A stretch of DNA of 12,259 bases from JASEGV01 sp947085285. Lineage in GTDB: Bacteria; Bacteroidota; Ignavibacteria; UBA10030; BY39. Position numbers and translations under genes: made by a program. Each line of letters starts with the position of its first letter. Within the stretch, counting starts at the first letter, position 1. The stretch covers positions 1 to 12,259 of the forward strand of contig CAMTVZ010000091.1 of NCBI GenBank assembly GCA_947085285.1. Reading direction: 5' to 3'. The notes beneath the pieces are model-generated. The model was not told the origin of the DNA, did no database searches, and was given only the letters and a program-made list of their open reading frames with translations. Below are positions 1 through 5,989 of the stretch, one piece after another.

Positions 1-82
1 GATACCGACGAAGTCGGTTTCGGGAGTAGCTCGTTGGGCTCATAACCCATCGAGAGTAACTTATCCCAGATTAAAAATAAAT

Positions 83-147
83 CGCGGGGTGGAGTCCCGA
101 TACCGACGAAGTCGGTTTCGGGAGTAGCTCGTTGGGCTCATAACCCA
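83..147 (+). pseudogene. Truncated initiator-tRNA copy interrupted by a palindrome
   Basis: Bases 83-94 equal the first 12 bases of the intact tRNA-fMet, and bases 124-147 equal its segment 199-222 (end of the D-loop, D-stem 3' strand, anticodon stem and CAT loop). Between them, the six bases corresponding to 193-198 are replaced by a 29-nt imperfect palindrome. After the anticodon stem the similarity stops: the variable loop, T-arm and 3' acceptor strand are missing, so no tRNA can form. The window also opens with a second, left-truncated copy (26-49). I call it a tRNA pseudogene; a role as a structured RNA or recombination site cannot be ruled out. Confidence 0.8.
95..123. repeat. 29-nt imperfect palindrome within tRNA-like D-loop
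   Basis: Arms 95-107 and 111-123 pair over 13 positions with one T-T mismatch (101/117) around a GAA loop (108-110). It sits exactly where the D-loop bases of the initiator tRNA should be. The right part of a second copy is at 1-25, with its left arm outside the window. The outer arm sequence TCCCGAT resembles short dispersed palindromes common in intergenic DNA of this bacterial group, but I see no further copy in the remaining 12 kb. It could be a REP/MITE-like element. Confidence 0.8.
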
Positions 148-180
148 TCGAGAGTAACTTATCCCAGATTAAAAATATAT

Positions 181-253
181 CGCGGGGTGGAGCAATTGGT
201 AGCTCGTTGGGCTCATAACCCAAAGGCTGTAGGTTCAAGTCCTACCCCCGCTA
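181..253 (+). tRNA. tRNA-fMet (initiator tRNA, anticodon CAT)
   Basis: A complete cloverleaf of 73 nt. Acceptor 182-187 pairs with 246-251; the D-stem is GAGC/GCTC (190-193/202-205); the anticodon stem TTGGG/CCCAA flanks loop CTCATAA with CAT at 214-216; the T-stem is GTAGG/CCTAC with a TTCAAGT loop. Initiator hallmarks are visible: position 1 is C and position 72 is T, so the first acceptor pair is mismatched (needed for formylation and to avoid elongation), three G-C pairs sit next to the anticodon loop, and the D-stem has A11-T24. The 3' CCA is not encoded (CAA follows the discriminator A253), so CCA-adding enzyme is required. An intrinsic terminator follows at once. Its first 12 bases and 5' leader are shared with the upstream 98-bp repeat. 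Confidence 0.95.
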
Positions 254-259
254 CAAAGA

Positions 260-291
260 AGCCGAGTCTGATAAGATTCGGCTTTTTTTTT
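260..291 (+). terminator. Intrinsic terminator of tRNA-fMet, possibly bidirectional
   Basis: A 10-bp stem (260-269 with 274-283, one G-T wobble) closes a GATA loop and is followed by a run of nine T (283-291). It lies 7 nt after the tRNA. Read on the minus strand, the same hairpin falls about 45 nt beyond the stop codon of the last gene of the large operon and is followed by TTCTTTG, so it may also end that transcript, less efficiently. The remaining bases up to 327 hold nothing recognisable. Confidence 0.9.
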
Positions 292-327
292 ACACTACAC
301 TGATTGTAAAAACCCAAGTCTTCCCAA

Positions 328-1146
328 TTACTCTTTCACTGCTCCAGCCATCAAACCGCTGATGTAGTATTTTTGTAAAGCAAGGAATAATATCATAACT
401 GGCATGATGGTAATTACAGAGCCAGCCATCATTAGTTCAGTGTCCTGCACATGCTCACCGGCAAGATTAGCGAGTGCAACTGGCAAGGTGTACATCGAAT
501 CGTCGGTCATCACGATTAGGGGCCATAGAAAATCGTTCCACGTTCCCATAAAAGTGAATATTGCAAGGGTAATCAAAATTGGTTTACACAAAGGAATTAC
601 AATCGAGAGATAGATTCTGAAATCGCTCGCTCCGTCGATGCGTGCGGCATCAATCAGACTGTCAGGGATCGAAAGAGCGTATTGGCGAATAAGAAAGATC
701 CCAAAAATACTCGCCATACCGGGAATGATTACACCAAGATATGTATTAATTAATCCCAGTTTGTTCAGCATCAAAAATAATGGAAGCATCGTAACTTGTG
801 CGGGTATTACCATCGTCGCTATAAGCAGTTTGAATACACGGTTACGACCAGGGAACCTGTATTTGGCGAATGCATATCCAGCCATCGAGTTAAATAAAAG
901 TGAGATGAATGTAACAGCAGTGCTAATTAAGAAACTATTTATAAAGTATCGGAATAAATCTAAACGGGTGAAGAGCACAGAGTAGTGCTCGAATGTAACT
1001 AATTCGGGGAACAATTTAGGTGGATATGTGCTCGCATCCCCTGTTGGCATCACTGAAGCCGAGACCATCCAGAGGAGTGGTGTCAGAGTGGCAACCGCAA
1101 TAAAGACGGTAATAAAAAACAGAATAGTTTTTATAGTTTTTTTCAT
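328..1146 (-). CDS. Carbohydrate ABC transporter permease, MalG/UgpE type (CUT1)
   Basis: Second inner-membrane permease of a CUT1 sugar importer. The 272-aa length is normal for MalG-type subunits. An N-terminal membrane segment (about 7-30) is followed by a periplasmic stretch and about five further hydrophobic segments. The cytoplasmic EAA loop that contacts the ATPase is clear at 166-185 (DAARIDGAS...IVIPL). It is the last gene of the operon, 2 nt after the MalF-like gene, with GGAG in AGGAG-like position about 7 nt before the ATG. It should pair with the MalF-like permease and with the binding protein two genes upstream. The matching ATPase is not in this window, so a shared MsmK/UgpC-type ATPase elsewhere is likely. 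Substrate is inferred from the neighbours: oligosaccharides from a beta-glucan. Family call firm, substrate uncertain. Confidence 0.93.
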   Translation of the reverse strand: MKKTIKTILFFITVFIAVATLTPLLWMVSASVMPTGDASTYPPKLFPELVTFEHYSVLFTRLDLFRYFINSFLISTAVTFISLLFNSMAGYAFAKYRFPGRNRVFKLLIATMVIPAQVTMLPLFLMLNKLGLINTYLGVIIPGMASIFGIFLIRQYALSIPDSLIDAARIDGASDFRIYLSIVIPLCKPILITLAIFTFMGTWNDFLWPLIVMTDDSMYTLPVALANLAGEHVQDTELMMAGSVITIMPVMILFLALQKYYISGLMAGAVKE

Positions 1147-1148
1147 CT

Positions 1149-2060
1149 TTACTCTCCACGCTTATGTAATCTAAACTGGATGAGTGAACCGATAAAAATT
1201 ATTACGAATAGTACAAATGCCAACGATGCAGAGTAGCCCATGTTCCACCAACGAAATCCTTGCTGGTACATTAACAATACAATGCTAAGTGTGCTGTTAA
1301 GTGGTCCACCTTGCGTCATCACATACGGTTCAGCGAAAAGCTGAAAATATCCAATCATAGTGATAATGCTGACGAAAAGGGTTGTGGGAGCTAACATAGG
1401 AATTGTGATATGCAAAAACTGCTGCCGGGCATCTGCACCGTCGATGCGAGCGGCTTCGTAAAGCTCGTCAGGAATATTCTGCAATCCAGCAATAAATATA
1501 ATCATGTTGTAACCAAAATTTTTCCAAACTGCCAACAGTATAATAGCTGGCATTGCAAAATTTGGATCGCCTAACCAATCGATGGGGCTAACACCGAAAA
1601 AGCTTAAAAAGTAATTCAATAATCCAAATCTTGGATGGTAAACAAACCGCCAGACCACAGCAATTGCGACAAGAGTAGTAACGACTGGAGCAAAGTAAAT
1701 TACGCGGAAGAAGCTTTTGAAACGAACAAGTTTTGAATTAAGAAGTATTGCAGCACCTAACGAAACAGCAACAGATAGTGGTCCTCCTACAAGCACAAAG
1801 TAAAAAGTATTTTGGAGCGCTTGCCAGAAAAGTGGGTCGTTAAAAAGTTGTAAATAATTGCGTAAGCCGACAAAACGGACATACTGAATGTTACCTAAAG
1901 AGTAGATGTCGAAATCGGTAAAGCTTATAAAAAATGCTGCAATTACCGGTAAGAAGAAAAATATAAATATGACAGATAACGCTGGTGTCAGAAAAAAATA
2001 AGCAGCACTATAAAATCCTTTGGTGAATGAACTTGATATTTGTTTCGTTTCTTGATACAT
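1149..2060 (-). CDS. Carbohydrate ABC transporter permease, MalF/UgpA type (CUT1)
   Basis: First inner-membrane permease of the CUT1 importer, 303 aa, the usual size for UgpA-like proteins that lack the long MalF periplasmic loop. About six membrane segments are visible (near 22-48, 85-108, 119-141, 170-192, 225-245, 275-297). The EAA loop lies at 202-221 (EAARIDGAD...ITIPM), and the MTQGGP motif typical of this subunit follows at 248-253. It lies between the binding-protein gene (3 nt upstream) and the MalG-like gene (2 nt downstream), so the three genes are almost certainly translated together. A purine-rich GGAAAGAAAG stretch precedes the start but overlaps the end of the previous gene. 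Substrate specificity is set by the binding protein and cannot be read from the permease. Confidence 0.93.
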   Translation of the reverse strand: MYQETKQISSSFTKGFYSAAYFFLTPALSVIFIFFFLPVIAAFFISFTDFDIYSLGNIQYVRFVGLRNYLQLFNDPLFWQALQNTFYFVLVGGPLSVAVSLGAAILLNSKLVRFKSFFRVIYFAPVVTTLVAIAVVWRFVYHPRFGLLNYFLSFFGVSPIDWLGDPNFAMPAIILLAVWKNFGYNMIIFIAGLQNIPDELYEAARIDGADARQQFLHITIPMLAPTTLFVSIITMIGYFQLFAEPYVMTQGGPLNSTLSIVLLMYQQGFRWWNMGYSASLAFVLFVIIFIGSLIQFRLHKRGE

Positions 2061-2063
2061 ACA

Positions 2064-3341
2064 TCACTTTCTTTCCAACATCCATCTGCGTTTTTCTAAA
2101 ATTATATTTACGTCTTTATCGAGTTCGGCAAGAGCCTGATTAACTGTCATTTTTTGAGCAGATGCAAACTCAGCATATTGCTGCACTTTCATTGCGATTT
2201 GTTCCCATTCAGGAATTTTTGGTGTAGGTACAACGTACTTGAATTGTTCATAAAAAGCTTTTATATAAACATTGTTCACGAATAAAGTATCGTTCCAGGC
2301 TTCTTTAACAGCGGGGAGATTACCAGTTACTTTGTAAAATTCTAATTGTTGTTCGACCTCCGAAAGATATTCTATAAATTTCCACGCTTCTTCTTTCTTA
2401 GGCGAGTTTCTAAAAATCACTAAACTAGCACCGCCGGCCACCGAGACGCCTGGCGTATCCCTATCTGGACCAGGGAGTGGAGCTGTAGTCCATTTATCTT
2501 GAAGTGCCGGTGGCATTCGTTTTTGAAACTCACCGATATTCCACGGACCAGTAATATACATCGCAAAGAATCCCTCAGCCATTCCTTGATATATGTTTGT
2601 AACTTGTGTGATTCCTACAGGGGCAAGTTTATTCTTGTAAAACTTCATTATGAAATCAAAAGCTTTTGTAAACTTCTCACCACTGAAATCACCGTAACGG
2701 TTTCCATCTTTCAATAGGGTAGAACCATTTTGTAATCCCATAACGACAAATGGAAGCCATTCGTTGGTAGGAAGAAGTACGGCATATTTTTCTTCACCAT
2801 CGGCTAATTGTTTAATCTTCATTGATACATCGAACCACTCACTCCAAGTTGTAGGTGGCTTTTTGTAGCCCGCTTGTTCTAAAATATCTTTACGATAGAA
2901 CAACACTCGAGTGTCGACATACCAAGGGATGCCATAAGGAATGTCGTCGATAACATTTGTTTCCCATATCCCTTCGAAATAATTATTCTTTTTGATAATA
3001 GATGATTTTTCGATCCAAATATTTAAATCTTCTATGGCATTCAGGAGTGTGAATTCGGGAATCCAGGTATTACCGAGTTGTGATATATCGGGAGTTGAGT
3101 TACCGGCATACGCTGTAAGTAATTTTTCGTGAGCGGCTGTCCAAGGAATTGATTGGACTTTTACTTTAATTCCCGGATTTCTTCTTTCAAACTCAGGAAT
3201 CAGTTTCTGAACATTTTCGCCTTCAGCACCCATTGCCCAGAAAACAAGAACCGTTTTAGTCGATGGTGAAAAGCGACAACCCAATAGTGCAATAGCCGTT
3301 AAAAAAAGAGAGACTATTAAGTATGTAAAAATTCTATTCAT
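2064..3341 (-). CDS. Sugar ABC transporter substrate-binding lipoprotein (CUT1)
   Basis: Extracytoplasmic binding protein (COG1653 type, 425 aa) that delivers sugars to the two downstream permeases. The N-terminus has a hydrophobic segment ending in lipobox ALLGC, so Cys22 is the likely lipidation site and the mature protein is membrane-anchored. Family features follow in order: the first strand TVLVFWAMGAEGE (30-42), PDISQLGNTW (84-93), YGIPWYVDTRVLFYRKD (136-152), the hinge-side MYITGPWNIGEF (261-272) and GGASLVIF (303-310). Its ATG overlaps the stop of the GH2 gene by four bases (ATGA), linking import with hydrolysis. A related protein in Listeria captures beta-1,2-glucooligosaccharides, and the two glucanase genes of this operon make the same ligand plausible here, but that is inference. 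Confidence 0.93.
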   Translation of the reverse strand: MNRIFTYLIVSLFLTAIALLGCRFSPSTKTVLVFWAMGAEGENVQKLIPEFERRNPGIKVKVQSIPWTAAHEKLLTAYAGNSTPDISQLGNTWIPEFTLLNAIEDLNIWIEKSSIIKKNNYFEGIWETNVIDDIPYGIPWYVDTRVLFYRKDILEQAGYKKPPTTWSEWFDVSMKIKQLADGEEKYAVLLPTNEWLPFVVMGLQNGSTLLKDGNRYGDFSGEKFTKAFDFIMKFYKNKLAPVGITQVTNIYQGMAEGFFAMYITGPWNIGEFQKRMPPALQDKWTTAPLPGPDRDTPGVSVAGGASLVIFRNSPKKEEAWKFIEYLSEVEQQLEFYKVTGNLPAVKEAWNDTLFVNNVYIKAFYEQFKYVVPTPKIPEWEQIAMKVQQYAEFASAQKMTVNQALAELDKDVNIILEKRRWMLERK

Positions 3342-5989
3342 AACGAATTAGCGTATTCTAAAAGATTCAAAAAATATTGTTGTAGCACAGGATCGATTCG
3401 ACGCTCAAAAAGTTGAGAAGAGTTCGACTTATTTACCAAACGTCCTCGCAATTGCAATCGCGAAACAATTATACTACCATTACCAACAGGGATTTCGAAC
3501 AGAGCCGAATTTTTTATTTTCAAACCAGAGCGAGCAAATACATTTGAAACAGAGTTAACTGTGACATCGTGTTGCGAAACAATCTCGCCACCATAGCCAC
3601 CGTTAAACATTTTCAAATGTTCTTTCAATATATTTTTCCACAAATGATGTGAATGATCTTCTGCAAAAACGTACGAATCGTAACCGCCGCGCTCGGTATC
3701 AGAACGCTTTTCAATTCGCAATTCAATGCCGCTAGCTACAGTAACCACTTGCTTTTCTTCGACTCCATATTCTGGTTCGTTAATAATCAATTTACCCCCC
3801 GATTCAACAAATTCTGTAATTTCATTCAAAAACAATTGATATTTTTTTTCGTTTATTGAACTTCTATCTATTATCAACGTCTTGAATTTACTGAAATTTC
3901 CCTCAAAAGCAATAATAGGAATTTCCATCCGAATTAAAAATTCTGAAATCTCGCCATCAGTTTCCAATAATCCAACAGTTGTCTCTTTCAATTTTGCTGT
4001 GGCTTGTGGCGGAGCAAAGACGTACGCAATTTTTTGACTGTAAGCTAACGGCACATTTTTATTACCTGCAAATAATTCTGAACGGATGAAAAATGTACCC
4101 GGCTCTGAAGGTAGCCTGAACACAATAGGATGTTTTAAACAACCACTCTCCTCAACAGATACATCTTCCTTTTTTTGCCAAAGCCAATTCTCTTTACCGT
4201 CTGTAATGCCGTATGTTATTTGTCCCTCTTGCTTTTCGTTGGTATCATTAAATATAAATAGTTGTATTGTGCGTTCTTCGTTTATGACGAAATGCCTATC
4301 CCACAACTCTAAGCTTAAACCGAAGGGTGAAAAAGCATTTTTTAAAGTTGCAAGTATCGGCTTTGGCTGCAAATATTTTATATTGCCCACAAACCAATTA
4401 CCCGTAGGTCCATCGTTATTGCTTAAATAGACGAACGGCTGGATTGCACGAACACGGATGCGACGGAATAATTCGACTAGCTCTTGAGCAAGAAATAATT
4501 GATGATTAATTAATTCGTCTTTTGTGTAATCTTTTCCGAGCCATCGTTCTATGATATCTTTTGTTAGTGATGTAGCTTGAAAATTTTTATCTAACCACCA
4601 CCAAAGAAATTCGTTTACGACTGAAGGAGTTTTTGAATTTTCGATTTCATCTAATGCTACGGTGAACCCAAATTTGCGGTCGTTCAAAACCGGACCGAGC
4701 GAGTAGATGTATGGATGTTGCTCTATAAAATCGACAGATTCCCACGGGCGTGTTGGATCGAGTTCTTTCATTTTTGGAACAATTTCCTTCTGAATAACAT
4801 CATCCGATGATTCATTTATAGGATCCCATATAATGATGCTGGGATGATTCCAGTTATCGTGTAGCCATCGAGTAAATTCTTTAGTGATTTGTTCTTTAGT
4901 TCCGGAAGTTGTCCAGAATTGCCACTCATTTTGTAACAGCATTCCAAATTCATCGGCAATTTCGTACCAGCGATTATACATTTGTCCGAGGTGGCTACGA
5001 AAAAAATTGAAGTTGTGTGCTTTGGGGATATCGATTAAGATTTTTTTTATCCATTCAGAATTCCATGGAAGTAATTTTCTGTCGGGGTCTGAAAGAAAAC
5101 GATGAAAAGCAATGTTACTACCGCGTAAAAATATTCGCTTTCCATTCAGGAAAAAATCAGAACCGTTTATTTTGAATTCACGCATACCGAAGGTTGTAAA
5201 CTTTTGGTCAACTACTTTGCCATCATCTTCAACGGTGAGCTCCAAATCGTATAAAAATGGATCTTCAATAGACCAGAGGTGCATATAATCTATTGAAATT
5301 AAAAGAGTTACGGAGGCTTCCGAATTAGACGAAATTGTTAGCTCATTTTCGATATTTTTGGAGCGTTGTATTTTAGATTTTTTTTCCCAAATTTTTCCAA
5401 CAATCTTCACATCTTTATTTGAGGATAAAAAATTTTCGATTGTAACTCTTACTTCTGCATTATTCGAGTTTATGTGTGGAATAACTTGAACAAGTTTGAT
5501 ACGAGGGCTACCTGATAAATTTATATATACATCCCCCCAAATTCCAGGAATAAATGTTTCCCTCTCTTGGTCGTTACCAACGGCACTTTCAGGTGGAAGA
5601 GAGTTACGTGAACCGACTCGTACCAATAGTTCATTTTCCTTTCCAAATATGAGTGTGTTCGAGAGTTTATATTCTTGAGAAGTGTAGCAAGCTATGTCGC
5701 CACCTATATGCTTCCCATTTAGCCATACTTCAGTTCCAAACATCGCCTGTTCGATAATCAATAGAGCAATTGGGTATTGAGAAAACTCATCCAGACGAAA
5801 TGTTTTTCTGTACCAGTGATAGTGGCATGTTTGCCAGTTGTATTTTGGTTCGGCGCAATCCACGAGGGCCGGGACTTGAACTTGATGGTCCCATTTTGAT
5901 GGCATTGTCTCTTTTTCACCGGGTTGTAATTCCCATAAGCCGTTCAGCGAAATTTTTATTCTCGGTTGTATCAAAACCTTTTTGCTCAT
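3338..5989 (-). CDS. Glycoside hydrolase family 2-type enzyme, predicted cytoplasmic
   Basis: An 883-aa retaining beta-glycosidase of the GH2 clan. Domain order: N-terminal jelly-roll sugar-binding domain (about 12-160, with GTEVWLNGKHIG at 85-96); immunoglobulin-like domain (165-270); TIM barrel (275-555) opened by FFLNGKRIFLRGSN (279-292). The acid/base is probably Glu393 in HPSIIIWDPINESS (382-395), and the nucleophile is probably Glu460 in SVVNEFLWWWL (456-466). About 320 further residues form an extra C-terminal region whose 704-740 stretch looks like a flavodoxin/GATase-like fold. There is no signal peptide, so it probably works in the cytoplasm on imported sugars. It shares ATGA overlaps with both neighbours. 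GH2 includes beta-galactosidases, glucuronidases and mannosidases; the specific activity cannot be read from sequence, and the glucan context argues against assuming beta-galactosidase. No SD is evident; the ATG is supported by the overlap. Confidence 0.88.
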   Translation of the reverse strand: MSKKVLIQPRIKISLNGLWELQPGEKETMPSKWDHQVQVPALVDCAEPKYNWQTCHYHWYRKTFRLDEFSQYPIALLIIEQAMFGTEVWLNGKHIGGDIACYTSQEYKLSNTLIFGKENELLVRVGSRNSLPPESAVGNDQERETFIPGIWGDVYINLSGSPRIKLVQVIPHINSNNAEVRVTIENFLSSNKDVKIVGKIWEKKSKIQRSKNIENELTISSNSEASVTLLISIDYMHLWSIEDPFLYDLELTVEDDGKVVDQKFTTFGMREFKINGSDFFLNGKRIFLRGSNIAFHRFLSDPDRKLLPWNSEWIKKILIDIPKAHNFNFFRSHLGQMYNRWYEIADEFGMLLQNEWQFWTTSGTKEQITKEFTRWLHDNWNHPSIIIWDPINESSDDVIQKEIVPKMKELDPTRPWESVDFIEQHPYIYSLGPVLNDRKFGFTVALDEIENSKTPSVVNEFLWWWLDKNFQATSLTKDIIERWLGKDYTKDELINHQLFLAQELVELFRRIRVRAIQPFVYLSNNDGPTGNWFVGNIKYLQPKPILATLKNAFSPFGLSLELWDRHFVINEERTIQLFIFNDTNEKQEGQITYGITDGKENWLWQKKEDVSVEESGCLKHPIVFRLPSEPGTFFIRSELFAGNKNVPLAYSQKIAYVFAPPQATAKLKETTVGLLETDGEISEFLIRMEIPIIAFEGNFSKFKTLIIDRSSINEKKYQLFLNEITEFVESGGKLIINEPEYGVEEKQVVTVASGIELRIEKRSDTERGGYDSYVFAEDHSHHLWKNILKEHLKMFNGGYGGEIVSQHDVTVNSVSNVFARSGLKIKNSALFEIPVGNGSIIVSRLQLRGRLVNKSNSSQLFERRIDPVLQQYFLNLLEYANSL

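Larger units (their letters stand above)
1..192 (+). repeat. 98-bp tandem repeat made of tRNA-fMet fragments, about two units
   Basis: Positions 1-94 match 99-192 with a period of exactly 98 bp and a single substitution (A80 versus T178). Each unit contains, in order: the right part of a 29-nt palindrome; a 24-bp block identical to the D-stem-to-anticodon-stem part of the tRNA at 199-222; a 33-nt AT-rich stretch; and the first 12 bases of the tRNA (83-94, 181-192). In the last unit those 12 bases run on into the intact tRNA. The first unit starts inside the palindrome, so the array probably continues beyond the left edge. Near-identity between units points to recent duplication or ongoing homogenisation. 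An assembly artefact cannot be excluded at a window edge. Confidence 0.9.

Noticed and set aside
132..160. Possible promoter for the tRNA: TTGGGC (132-137) and TAACTT (155-160) with a 17-nt spacer
   Set aside because: Both boxes match the consensus poorly, and the -35-like box is just the tRNA anticodon stem. Not enough to call.
1..192. Tandem repeat considered as a CRISPR array
   Set aside because: The 98-bp units are identical throughout, with no variable spacers, and consist largely of tRNA sequence.
404..985. Plus-strand open frames opposite the MalG-like permease gene
   Set aside because: They lie opposite a well-supported permease gene and their translations show no domain or known motif.
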